Notes: a model not told the origin generated them from the letters alone. Shown: positions 1 through 6,287, counted from the stretch's first letter. The stretch is DNA of 6,656 nt from Flavobacteriia bacterium (GCA_009923965.1 RFSL01000055.1:1-6656), one strand, 5' to 3'. Translations and numbers: made by a program.

Positions 1-118
1 TGCTTAAAAAAGAAATTAAATTTGAAATAAAGCGATTTGCTTCTTCTTCATTTCGATCTTGATACAAAATGTGGTAATATTCTGTATTAAACCATTCAGC
101 AAACCATTCTTTCTGCAT
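1..118 (-). CDS. Class I SAM-dependent methyltransferase, N-terminal fragment (runs off left edge)
   Basis: The minus strand is open from an ATG at 118-116 to the window edge, giving 39 residues. They begin MQKEWFAEWFNTEYYHILYQ and continue with an acidic DRNEEEA stretch. A short W-F-x-x-W-F-(N/D)-x-x-Y-Y-H-x-L-Y segment followed by D/N-R-N/D-E-x-E-A is, from family knowledge, the usual start of a Bacteroidota class I methyltransferase that often carries an unspecific methyltransferase-domain annotation. The SAM-binding glycine motif would lie further in and is not in the window, so the activity and substrate cannot be confirmed. The gene diverges from coaE across 48 bp. A TAATTTTG box sits 4 bp before the ATG, so the mRNA would be nearly leaderless. 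The family call rests only on the N-terminal signature. Confidence 0.7.
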   Translation of the reverse strand, partial: MQKEWFAEWFNTEYYHILYQDRNEEEANRFISNLISFLS

Positions 119-122
119 GCCA

Positions 123-130
123 CAAAATTA
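123..130 (-). promoter_or_regulatory. Putative -7 box (TAATTTTG) for the methyltransferase gene
   Basis: On the minus strand the sequence TAATTTTG matches the Bacteroidota -7 consensus TAnnTTTG exactly and ends 4 bp before the ATG at 118. No TTG is seen at the expected distance upstream (about 19-21 bp), so the call rests on the -7 element alone. If it is used, transcription would start at or very near the start codon. Confidence 0.4.
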
Positions 131-151
131 CAATAGTTTTCAAGAAAAGAT

Positions 152-159
152 TATATTCG
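152..159 (+). promoter_or_regulatory. Weak putative -7 box (TATATTCG) for coaE
   Basis: TATATTCG differs from TAnnTTTG at one base and lies 7 bp before the coaE ATG, the same spacing seen for the recF box. There is no recognisable TTG element upstream. It may be a degenerate short-leader promoter, or chance in AT-rich DNA. Confidence 0.28.
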
Positions 160-166
160 TTCTCAA

Positions 167-748
167 ATGAAAAGAATAGGCATAACAGGTGGAATCGGCG
201 CTGGAAAAAGTCTTGTTGCAGAAATTATTAAAGCAATGGGTTATCCGGTTTACAATTCTGATGAACGCGCCAAAGAATTAACGGAGAGCAACCCAAAAAT
301 TAAAGCAGGACTCATTCATTTATTTGGGGAAGAAATTTATCAAAATGGTACACTAAATAAATTCGTTTTAGCTCAAGCTATTTTTTCTGATGAATCCTTG
401 CGTGAAAAAGTGAATGCTTTAATTCATCCAATCGTTCGTGAAGATTTTAATCTCTGGGCCTTGGCGCAAAATAACTCCCTTGTTTTTAATGAATCGGCTA
501 TTCTATTTGAAACGGGTTCTTTTAAAAATTTTGACGCAATTATCTTAGTATATGCTCCTGCAGAATTACGAATAAAAAGAATCATGAAAAGAGATAATTG
601 TTCTGAAAATGAAGTGCTAAAAAGAATGAATTCACAATTTTCAGATGAAGAGAAATACCAGCTTACTGAATTTCGAGTTCTAAATGATGAACAAACACCA
701 CTTTTAGAGCAAGTTGAACAAATAATCTTAAGCTTTTCTTTACCCTAA
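167..748 (+). CDS. coaE: Dephospho-CoA kinase
   Basis: This cytoplasmic enzyme carries out the last step of coenzyme A synthesis: ATP-dependent phosphorylation of the 3'-hydroxyl of dephospho-CoA. The 193-residue length is normal for CoaE (about 200). The N-terminus holds the P-loop GGIGAGKS (residues 8-15) inside the family signature GITGGIGAGKS. The YNSDERAKEL segment carries the conserved Asp32, which family knowledge makes the likely catalytic base. IHPIVR (86-91) is the CoA-domain HP motif, and ESAILFETG (109-117) corresponds to the family's V/A-P-L-L-F-E strand. The R-x-x-R-x-x-x-R-D region (135-143) and RMNSQFSDEEK (153-163) form the LID, and the VLN near 171 fits the family's late L/I-x-N element. 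The start is the ATG directly before the P-loop. The 3' end overlaps convergent pruA by 9 bp, so there is no separate terminator space. No missing residues are apparent. Confidence 0.96.
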   Translation: MKRIGITGGIGAGKSLVAEIIKAMGYPVYNSDERAKELTESNPKIKAGLIHLFGEEIYQNGTLNKFVLAQAIFSDESLREKVNALIHPIVREDFNLWALAQNNSLVFNESAILFETGSFKNFDAIILVYAPAELRIKRIMKRDNCSENEVLKRMNSQFSDEEKYQLTEFRVLNDEQTPLLEQVEQIILSFSLP

Positions 749-2368
749 AAATGGATAGCGATAATCTGTTGGAGGAACGAATGTTTCTTTGATCGTTCGG
801 GCAGAAACCCAGCGCAATAAATTCATCTTAGCACCCGCTTTGTCATTTGTGCCGGATCCTCTTGCTCCACCAAAAGGCTGCTGTCCAACAACTGCTCCTG
901 TTGGCTTATCATTAATGTACAAGTTTCCTGCTGCATTTTCCAATTTCTTTGTTGCTAATGCAATTGCATAACGATCTTGAGATACAATGGAACCTGTCAA
1001 TGCATATTCAGAAGTTTCATCGATAAGCGACAGTGTTTCCTCAAATTTTTCTGCGTCGTAGACATAAATTGTAAGAACCGGTCCAAAAATCTCTTCACAC
1101 ATGGTTCTGAATTTTGGATTTGTTGTTACAACAGTTGTTGCAGAAACAAAATACCCTATGGATTTATCGTAAGTTCCACCAGTTATGATTTCAGCATCAG
1201 CTTGCTGCTTACAATAATCAATGTATCCTGCAATTTTGTCAAATGACCTTTCATCAATAACTGCATTCATAAAATTTTCAGTATCCGCAGGAGTTCCCAT
1301 TTTAAAGGAATTTACTTGCTGAACATAAATAGCTTTAACTTCTGGCCATAAATTGCTTGGAATATACGCTCTTGAAGCAGCCGAACATTTTTGACCTTGG
1401 TATTCAAAAGCTCCTCTTGACATTGCTGTTGCAAGTTCTGCAGGATTTGCAGATTTATGTCCAATAATAAAGTCTTTACCTCCCGTTTCACCGACAATTC
1501 TAGGATACGATTTATACATTTCTAAATTCGATCCGATTTCTTTCCATAAATGTCGGAATACACCTGTTGATCCTGTAAAATGAAGGCCTGCAAAAGCTTT
1601 ATGTTTAAATATTACATCCCCTGCAACTGGACCATCAACAGTTATCATGTTCACAACTCCGTCAGGAAGACCTGCAGCCTTAAAAAGTTCCATAATTACT
1701 TGGGCAGAATAAATTTGGGAATCTGCGGGTTTCCAAACAACGACATTTCCCATCATTGCAGGAGCAGCGCATAAATTTGCTGCTATTGCTGTAAAATTAA
1801 AAGGCGTTATTGCAAATACAAATCCTTCTAGAGGACGGTATTCTAATCGATTCCATATTCCAGGAGATGACTCAGGTTGTTCCTTGTAAATTTGAGTCAT
1901 ATATTGCACGTTGAAACGCAAAAAATCTATTAGCTCACAAGATGCATCTATTTCTGCTTGAAAAACGTTTTTAGATTGCCCCAGCATAGTAGCAGCATTC
2001 ATTTTATAGCGAAATGGGCCTGCCAAGAGATCTGCAGCTTTTAAAAAGATTGCAGCACGTTGTTCCCAAGGCATATTTGACCATTTTATTCGTGCCTCCA
2101 ATGCAGCGTTAATAGCATCTTCAACATGTTTTGCCTCTCCAAGATTAAAATATCCCAAGACTTTTTTGTGGTCTTGAGGACTTGTCAATGCTTTTTTTGC
2201 TTGTGTGCGAACTTCCTTTGAACCAATATACATTGGAACATCGATTGGTTCTTGGTTGTACATTTCTTGGTACTTTTCAATTAAAGCTATTTTTTCTTGT
2301 GAACCGGGTGCATATGACTTAACAGGTTCATTTATAGCAACTGGAACATTGTAAAATGCATTTGACAT
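740..2368 (-). CDS. pruA: L-glutamate gamma-semialdehyde dehydrogenase (1-pyrroline-5-carboxylate dehydrogenase)
   Basis: This is an NAD-dependent aldehyde dehydrogenase that oxidises glutamate-gamma-semialdehyde (from P5C) to glutamate, the second step of proline breakdown. At 542 residues it matches the stand-alone ALDH4-type enzyme rather than the long bifunctional PutA. Visible features in order are: an N-terminal oligomerisation/substrate region (NEPVKSYAPGS); the TPFNFTAIAANLC segment (188-200); VWKPAD with Lys213; the NAD-fold FTGST (264-268); VGETGGKDF with Glu294; GQKCSAASR with nucleophile Cys328; EEIFGPVLT (425-433), whose glutamate usually contacts NAD ribose; and QQPFGGARGSGTNDKAG (496-512), the ALDH4 C-terminal signature. 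The ATG at 2368 lies 17 bp after a good TACTTTTG promoter and gives the expected N-terminus. The gene is convergent with coaE and divergent from the TPR gene. No proline dehydrogenase gene is in the window, so putA/prodh must be elsewhere. Confidence 0.96.
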   Translation of the reverse strand: MSNAFYNVPVAINEPVKSYAPGSQEKIALIEKYQEMYNQEPIDVPMYIGSKEVRTQAKKALTSPQDHKKVLGYFNLGEAKHVEDAINAALEARIKWSNMPWEQRAAIFLKAADLLAGPFRYKMNAATMLGQSKNVFQAEIDASCELIDFLRFNVQYMTQIYKEQPESSPGIWNRLEYRPLEGFVFAITPFNFTAIAANLCAAPAMMGNVVVWKPADSQIYSAQVIMELFKAAGLPDGVVNMITVDGPVAGDVIFKHKAFAGLHFTGSTGVFRHLWKEIGSNLEMYKSYPRIVGETGGKDFIIGHKSANPAELATAMSRGAFEYQGQKCSAASRAYIPSNLWPEVKAIYVQQVNSFKMGTPADTENFMNAVIDERSFDKIAGYIDYCKQQADAEIITGGTYDKSIGYFVSATTVVTTNPKFRTMCEEIFGPVLTIYVYDAEKFEETLSLIDETSEYALTGSIVSQDRYAIALATKKLENAAGNLYINDKPTGAVVGQQPFGGARGSGTNDKAGAKMNLLRWVSARTIKETFVPPTDYRYPFLG

Positions 2369-2382
2369 AACAAATTGTTTTG

Positions 2383-2413
2383 TTGCAAAAGTAACGATTG
2401 TTAACTATCCTTG
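2383..2413 (+). promoter_or_regulatory. Putative promoter of the TPR gene (TTG - N20 - TATCCTTG)
   Basis: On the plus strand TTG (2383-2385) is followed by 20 bp and TATCCTTG (2406-2413), which has one mismatch to TAnnTTTG. The spacing equals that of the opposing pruA promoter. The ATG at 2435 lies 21 bp after the -7 box, leaving a leader of roughly 15 nt. The mismatch makes this weaker than the pruA promoter, but its position is right for the divergent gene. Confidence 0.45.
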
Positions 2414-2416
2414 CAA
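2386..2416 (-). promoter_or_regulatory. Promoter of pruA (TTG - N20 - TACTTTTG)
   Basis: Read on the minus strand, TTG (2416-2414) is followed by exactly 20 bp and then TACTTTTG (2393-2386). This matches both elements of the Bacteroidota sigma-A promoter (TTG at -33, TAnnTTTG at -7) with good spacing. The ATG follows 17 bp later, so the leader would be about 10 nt, with no Shine-Dalgarno. It is the best promoter in the window and almost completely overlaps an opposite-strand candidate. Confidence 0.7.
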
Positions 2417-2434
2417 TGAATTCAATTGGTTTCA

Positions 2435-3658
2435 ATGTTAATAAAGAGATCTTCCCTTGGAAAAAAAGTAGTTTTGGCCTTATCCTGCTTTGTTATTTTG
2501 TGTAATCCCCTTTCTTTTGGGCAAAATAAATATGATTTCTCGTCATTTAAAAATGAAAAAAATCACTTGAGGAAAGCTAAAATGGCTTTAGAATTAAGCC
2601 AGGAGTATGTTCGCTACAATATAGACTCATTAAAAATCCTTGCGGAAGAATTAAAAAAATCCAAAAATAAAAACACATTCACAAGGGCGATTAGTTGTCG
2701 TATTCTAGGAATTTATGAAGTCCGAAAAGGAGATTTTAACAATGGTATTGTTTTACTTAAAGCGGCTAAAAATTATTCGCTTTCCATGCAAGATTTAGAG
2801 TTTTTAACAAGCGACGTGAATGAATTAGGAAATGCCTATTTCTTGAAAGGAGATTTTAAAACAGCAGAATTCTATTACAAAACTTCATTAGATATTGGAG
2901 AGGATTCTCCAAATGAAACAGATGCGTTTTTAGCTTTAGTTAACCTAGCAAGAATTCACATACTTCAAAAAAAATATAGTGAAGCAAAGCAAGAACTTGA
3001 AAAGTATATTTTTTTAGCAACAAAAAATGAAAAATGGGAGGCTGTAGCAAATGCTTATGCTGTTTTTGCAGATTTAGCCTTAGAGCAAAAAAATAATAAA
3101 TTAGCAAAATTATATTGCGAGAATAGTTTTTCATTCTCAAATAAAACAATGAAAAGCTATTTTTATTTAAATGCGCTTACCAACAAAGCCATAATCTTTT
3201 TTTTGAGTAATGAGAAAAAGCAAGCATTAGAATTATTCCAAAAAATTCTGAGAGACAGAAAGACAGAAAATATACCCCATAAAATTTTTGAAGCATATTT
3301 TAATCTTGCGGATTACTTTTGGTATTTTGATAAACTAGTATCAAAAACATATATTGATTCTTGTACACAACTTGCCAAAAAGCAGGGTCTTTTGGGATTA
3401 GAGCTAGAGGCCATAGAATTTAAAATTGAGAAATTGAAACTTATACAGTTCAAAGATGCTAAGGCTAAACTAGAACTTAAAATAAGAGAACTTGAAAACA
3501 ACAATAAAAAAGAAAGAGACAAACTGAGGGGCGAATTAATTTCAGGGAATTTCATTGAAAAAAAAGAAATAAAAAATGATTCATTAATTCTATTTGCATT
3601 CTTCTCAGCGCTACTATTTTTTATGGTATTACAGATTAGAAAAAAGACGGGCAAATAA
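2435..3658 (+). CDS. Secreted/membrane-anchored tetratricopeptide repeat protein with C-terminal coiled coil and single TM segment
   Basis: The function is unknown. From the ATG at 2435 the protein has 407 residues. The order is: a basic start (LIKRSSLGKK) and hydrophobic core (VVLALSCFVILCN) ending LSFGQ, which reads as a signal peptide; TPR-like helix pairs from about residue 80 to 315, with typical A/G-x-x-Y/F and A-x-x-x-Y/L patterns such as LGNAYFLKGDFKTAEFYYK and LARIHILQKKYSEAKQELE; a charged coiled-coil stretch (about 325-370); a hydrophobic span SLILFAFFSALLFFMVLQI (about 383-401); and the tail RKKTGK. The layout suggests a periplasmic TPR domain with a very short cytoplasmic end. 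Bacteroidota have many TPR-coiled-coil-TM sensors that continue into a histidine kinase or LuxR-type HTH; here nothing follows the TM. An upstream TTG at 2426 would add three residues but spoils nothing and gains nothing, so the ATG is preferred. It diverges from pruA and precedes recF by 43 bp. Confidence 0.82.
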   Translation: MLIKRSSLGKKVVLALSCFVILCNPLSFGQNKYDFSSFKNEKNHLRKAKMALELSQEYVRYNIDSLKILAEELKKSKNKNTFTRAISCRILGIYEVRKGDFNNGIVLLKAAKNYSLSMQDLEFLTSDVNELGNAYFLKGDFKTAEFYYKTSLDIGEDSPNETDAFLALVNLARIHILQKKYSEAKQELEKYIFLATKNEKWEAVANAYAVFADLALEQKNNKLAKLYCENSFSFSNKTMKSYFYLNALTNKAIIFFLSNEKKQALELFQKILRDRKTENIPHKIFEAYFNLADYFWYFDKLVSKTYIDSCTQLAKKQGLLGLELEAIEFKIEKLKLIQFKDAKAKLELKIRELENNNKKERDKLRGELISGNFIEKKEIKNDSLILFAFFSALLFFMVLQIRKKTGK

Positions 3659-3665
3659 AATGCCC
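3640..3665 (-). terminator. Small hairpin with T-run on the minus strand
   Basis: GGGCA (3649-3653) pairs with TGCCC (3661-3665) around a 7-nt loop containing the TPR gene's stop codon. On the minus strand the stem is followed after three bases by six Ts (3645-3640), the form of a weak rho-independent terminator. On the plus strand no T-run follows, so it does not obviously end the TPR transcript. With a stem of only 5 bp, the call is tentative. Confidence 0.25.
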
Positions 3666-3686
3666 AAAGAAACGAAGAAAATAATC

Positions 3687-3694
3687 TAACTTTG
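3687..3694 (+). promoter_or_regulatory. Putative -7 box (TAACTTTG) for the recF operon
   Basis: TAACTTTG is an exact match to the Bacteroidota -7 motif TAnnTTTG and ends 7 bp before the recF ATG at 3702. No TTG occurs at the expected -33 distance. If it is used, transcription begins about 0-2 nt before the start codon, giving a leaderless or nearly leaderless mRNA. It would let recF-dciA-DUF3089 be transcribed independently of the TPR gene. Confidence 0.5.
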
Positions 3695-3701
3695 TCCGTC
3701 A

Positions 3702-4811
3702 ATGTATTTACAAACTCTTCAACTAACTAATTTTAAAAACTACGAATCCCTAAATCTGGAATTATCTCCCGGATTAAACGGGTTTGTAGGGAATAATGGT
3801 TGCGGCAAAACCAATATTTTAGATGCTGTCTATTACCTCAGCATGTGTAAATCGTATTTAAATTCAAATGATCGGCAAAATATTCGCTTTGATCAATCTT
3901 TTTTTTCTATTTCTGGAAATTGGAATATATCTCAAAAGATGACAAATGTGCATTGTGCATTTAAAATTGGTGCAAAGAAAGTCATTAAGTTAAATAAAAA
4001 AGAATACGAAAAAATCTCTGAGCACATCGGACGGTTTCCACTTGTTTTCATTTCTCCATATGATGGAGATTTAATTGCCGAAGGAAGTGAAATGCGCCGC
4101 AAATGGATGGATGGTATTCTTGTGCAATTGGATAAAAATTATCTTGAAGACATCGTTCGATATTCTAAAATTTTAGAGCAGCGGAATGCTTTACTGAAAA
4201 ACATGTTCGAGCACCGTTTATTTGATAGAGATTCTATTGATATTTGGGATGTGCAATTAATTGAAGTCGGTGAGCGAATTCATCAACGAAGAAAAATATT
4301 TCTCGAAGAATTTATTCCTGTTTTCCAAAAATTTTACGAAGAAATTGGAAGCGAATCAGAGCTTGTTGGCCTAGAATATCGCTCCCAATTAAATGATGCT
4401 TCTTTCGCGTCTTTAATTGCAGGTTCAGAAAAAAAAGATGCTATTACACAGTATACGAATTGCGGAATTCATAAAGACGACCTCATTTTTACAATTAAAG
4501 GTTATCCCGTTAAAAAATTTGGCTCACAAGGTCAACAAAAATCATTTATAATAGCGCTTAGATTAGCACAATATGACTGGCTAAAACAACACAAGGAACT
4601 TAAGCCAATTCTTCTACTAGATGATATTTTTGATAAATTAGACAATCAACGAGTAGGAAAATTAATTGAATTGGTTACAGCAGATTATTTTGGTCAAGTC
4701 TTAGTGACCGATACTGATCCAAGGAGAATGCTTGAGCTATTTAAATCACTTCCCATTGAAAAAAAATTATTTCAATTAGAAAATGGCGAAATAGAAGTTA
4801 TAATTGACTAA
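3702..4811 (+). CDS. recF: DNA replication/repair protein RecF
   Basis: RecF is an SMC-like ABC ATPase that binds DNA at single-strand gaps and, with RecO and RecR, helps load RecA. The 369-residue length is typical. The N-terminus MYLQTLQLTNFKNYESLNLE is the family start. Walker A is GNNGCGKT (30-37), followed by NILDAVYYLSMCKSY, a classic RecF segment. FISPYDGDLIAEGSEMRRKWMD (116-137) is the conserved middle region. The ABC signature is FGSQGQQKS (273-281), and Walker B plus D-loop is LLLDDIFDKLD (304-314). All ATPase residues expected of the family are visible. It has no dnaA/dnaN neighbours, as is usual outside the classical dnaA-dnaN-recF order. It is followed 9 bp later by dciA, and the start is the ATG just after the TAACTTTG box. 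Confidence 0.97.
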   Translation: MYLQTLQLTNFKNYESLNLELSPGLNGFVGNNGCGKTNILDAVYYLSMCKSYLNSNDRQNIRFDQSFFSISGNWNISQKMTNVHCAFKIGAKKVIKLNKKEYEKISEHIGRFPLVFISPYDGDLIAEGSEMRRKWMDGILVQLDKNYLEDIVRYSKILEQRNALLKNMFEHRLFDRDSIDIWDVQLIEVGERIHQRRKIFLEEFIPVFQKFYEEIGSESELVGLEYRSQLNDASFASLIAGSEKKDAITQYTNCGIHKDDLIFTIKGYPVKKFGSQGQQKSFIIALRLAQYDWLKQHKELKPILLLDDIFDKLDNQRVGKLIELVTADYFGQVLVTDTDPRRMLELFKSLPIEKKLFQLENGEIEVIID

Positions 4812-4820
4812 ATTTATACT

Positions 4821-5126
4821 ATGCGTGAAGAATCGTTAAGATCATCAAAAGAACAACCAATTAAGGAAATTATTGCTAAATTTTTGAAGGCTCATTCTTT
4901 GGATGAAAAGATGAAGGAAATGGATGTCATTGCTGCTTGGCCAGAATTAATGGGGCCTGCAGTTGCGCACCGAACGAAGGAAATTTATATTAAAAATCAA
5001 GTTTTATACCTTTCAATTGATTCCTCTGTAATGCGTGAAGAGTTGTTAAACGGAAAGCAAATAATTATTGAAAGAATCAATCAATTTGCAGAGAAAGAAA
5101 TGATAAAAAATGTTTGGTTTAACTGA
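4821..5126 (+). CDS. dciA: DciA-like (DUF721) helicase-loading protein
   Basis: This small cytoplasmic protein of 101 residues belongs to the DUF721/DciA family. Members act as ancestral loaders or recruiters of the replicative helicase DnaB in bacteria lacking DnaC/DnaI. The sequence shows an N-terminal helix (PIKEIIAKFLKAHSLDEKMKEMDV), the conserved W-P-E-L-M-G-P (40-46), H50-R51-T52, and a beta-rich DUF721 core (KEIYIKNQVLYLSIDSSVMREELLNGKQ), ending in an amphipathic helix that starts IIIERINQF. This is the compact form typical of Bacteroidota, with no long disordered extension. It sits 9 bp after recF and is almost certainly co-transcribed with it, which fits a DNA-replication role. The family assignment is firm; the helicase-loading role is inferred from the family. 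Confidence 0.87.
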   Translation: MREESLRSSKEQPIKEIIAKFLKAHSLDEKMKEMDVIAAWPELMGPAVAHRTKEIYIKNQVLYLSIDSSVMREELLNGKQIIIERINQFAEKEMIKNVWFN

Positions 5127-5144
5127 TTCTCTAAGCACTAAACA

Positions 5145-6077
5145 GTGGTATTTTTTATAAAACACATCTTGGCTTTCTTATTATTAATTCAATTTTCCTT
5201 TGGATTTTCTCAAGTTCCAAATTATGAAAAAACTGAAAATTGGGCAGTGTTGCCTGGTTTATATCCCAACGGATTAAGAGAATACCACAAAGACTCATCG
5301 CTCTTTTCTGAAGTTGACGTTTTTTATGTTTATCCTACAGTTTTTTTAAGTAAAAAAGATAAACGCTGGAATATCCAACTAGATGATACTGATCAACAGC
5401 GGAAAATTATCGATTTAGCTGTGCGTTTTCAAGCCTCTGCTTGGGTTGACGCAGGAAGAATGTTTGTTCCCTACTATAGACAAGCACACATTCGCGCTTA
5501 TGATCATTTAGACGGTTTGGGTCGTGATGCTCTGCTCTTGGCCTATGCTGACGTAAAAGCTGCATTTGAATTTTATTTAGAAAACTACAATAACGGTAAA
5601 CCAATTATTCTCGCTGGACACAGCCAAGGATCTACAATTTTAAATTTATTATTAAAAGATTTCTTTGATGGAAAAGACCTGCAAAAACAACTCATTGCTG
5701 CCTATTTGCCTGGAATTGGGATTAAAAAAGATGAATTTAATACGATAAAACTAGCAACAAATCCAACTGAAATTGGAGGATTTACAACTTGGAATACACA
5801 TAGAAAGAAAATAAATAAAAAAGTTTACAATAAGTGGCACAAAGGCAAAGCTGTCATAAATCCAGTAACATGGACCACTAGTGAAGGAGAACGAAAAGAG
5901 CACAAAGGGTTTTTATATTCAAACAATAAACTTTACAAACAGTCCTTTTCAAGCCATGTGATTGATGGCGCTGTTTGGATTTCAATTCCTCATTTTCCAT
6001 TTCGTGCCCTAGCCTTTACAATGGATGATTATCACTCAGGAGATATTAATTTATTTTTTGGGATGACATTCGGATAA
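5145..6077 (+). CDS. Secreted DUF3089-family alpha/beta hydrolase
   Basis: This is a 310-residue, probably exported serine hydrolase of unknown substrate. The N-terminus has Lys6-His7 then a hydrophobic run (ILAFLLLIQFSFGFS), a likely signal peptide cleaved near FGFS/Q. The body matches DUF3089: DVFYVYPTVF (58-67), NIQLDD, SAWVDAGRMFVPYYRQAHIRA (98-118, the family's F-V-P-x-Y-R-Q-A signature), AYADVKAAFEFYL, and the nucleophile elbow GHSQGS with Ser160. A late histidine in DYHSGDINLFF (His297) is the probable catalytic His; Asp274 (VIDGAVW) is a candidate acid but is not certain. The start is GTG at 5145: an in-frame TAA lies just upstream and no ATG precedes the signal peptide. It begins 18 bp after dciA with no promoter-like box, so it probably belongs to the recF operon. 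Esterase or lipase-like activity is inferred from the fold only. Confidence 0.85.
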   Translation: MVFFIKHILAFLLLIQFSFGFSQVPNYEKTENWAVLPGLYPNGLREYHKDSSLFSEVDVFYVYPTVFLSKKDKRWNIQLDDTDQQRKIIDLAVRFQASAWVDAGRMFVPYYRQAHIRAYDHLDGLGRDALLLAYADVKAAFEFYLENYNNGKPIILAGHSQGSTILNLLLKDFFDGKDLQKQLIAAYLPGIGIKKDEFNTIKLATNPTEIGGFTTWNTHRKKINKKVYNKWHKGKAVINPVTWTTSEGERKEHKGFLYSNNKLYKQSFSSHVIDGAVWISIPHFPFRALAFTMDDYHSGDINLFFGMTFG

Positions 6078-6129
6078 ATGCAAAATTACGCGCTTTGGAA
6101 TTCCTGAACCAGAAATAATTTTCTTTAAT

Positions 6130-6287
6130 AGCCCTTGTATAGTGTCAAGCTAACGGTTTCGGGCTTTGCGTTCGGGCGGGTTTCGGAGCACAAAGGTTCA
6201 ATTTATTACAAAAGTTTATTAGTAGCACAAAGCTCCAAGTTTGCACGTCAGCCCGCCTGACGCAAAACCCGTGTTATAGGCTGGGCT
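6130..6287. repeat. Large imperfect palindromic repeat, attC-like
   Basis: About 158 bp, with GC-rich arms in otherwise AT-rich DNA. The arms pair as follows: AGCCC (6130-6134) with GGGCT (6283-6287); TAAC (6151-6154) with GTTA (6273-6276); CGGGCTTTGCGT (6160-6171) with ACGCAAAACCCG (6260-6271), one mismatch; GGCGGG (6175-6180) with CCCGCC (6252-6257), after a bulge of unequal size (3 versus 2 nt); and GGAGC (6185-6189) with GCTCC (6232-6236). The centre is AT-rich and holds a direct repeat AGCACAAAG (6187-6195 and 6224-6232). An AAC/GTT-ended outer box, an unpaired spacer, a longer inner box with an extra base, and a variable loop resemble an integron attC site. The outer boxes do not match the strict RYYYAAC/GTTRRRY consensus, so another intergenic repeat or MITE family is possible. 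It lies between two converging genes. Confidence 0.6.

Noticed and set aside
789..1246. Two open frames on the plus strand inside pruA
   Set aside because: They lie fully antisense to a strongly conserved aldehyde dehydrogenase, have no recognisable domains and no promoter or start signals.
1312..1497. Short minus-strand open frame in another frame of pruA
   Set aside because: It is an out-of-frame shadow of the catalytic-cysteine region of pruA, and its Leu/Gln-rich translation has no family resemblance.
2426..2434. Upstream TTG start for the TPR gene
   Set aside because: It adds only three residues before a normal ATG that starts a good signal peptide, so the ATG is preferred.
3313..3702. 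129-residue minus-strand open frame opposite the TPR gene's 3' end
   Set aside because: Its Ser/Leu-rich translation is what the complement of a Lys/Glu-rich coiled coil produces. No domain or start signal is seen, and the plus-strand gene explains the region.
5407..5604. Minus-strand open frame inside the DUF3089 gene
   Set aside because: It is antisense to conserved hydrolase motifs and has no independent support.
6081..6088. Exact TAATTTTG box on the minus strand just after the DUF3089 gene
   Set aside because: It would drive transcription into the antisense of the DUF3089 gene, has no TTG upstream and no gene to serve. The motif is expected by chance in AT-rich DNA.
6097..6104. Short perfect palindrome GGAATTCC as a terminator or operator
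   Set aside because: With 8 bp, no loop, no T-run and no second copy, it is too small to carry meaning.
6187..6232. Direct repeat AGCACAAAG twice, considered as the start of a CRISPR-like array
   Set aside because: Only two 9-bp copies occur, inside the centre of a palindrome. There is no regular spacing series and no cas genes, so it is better seen as part of the attC-like element.
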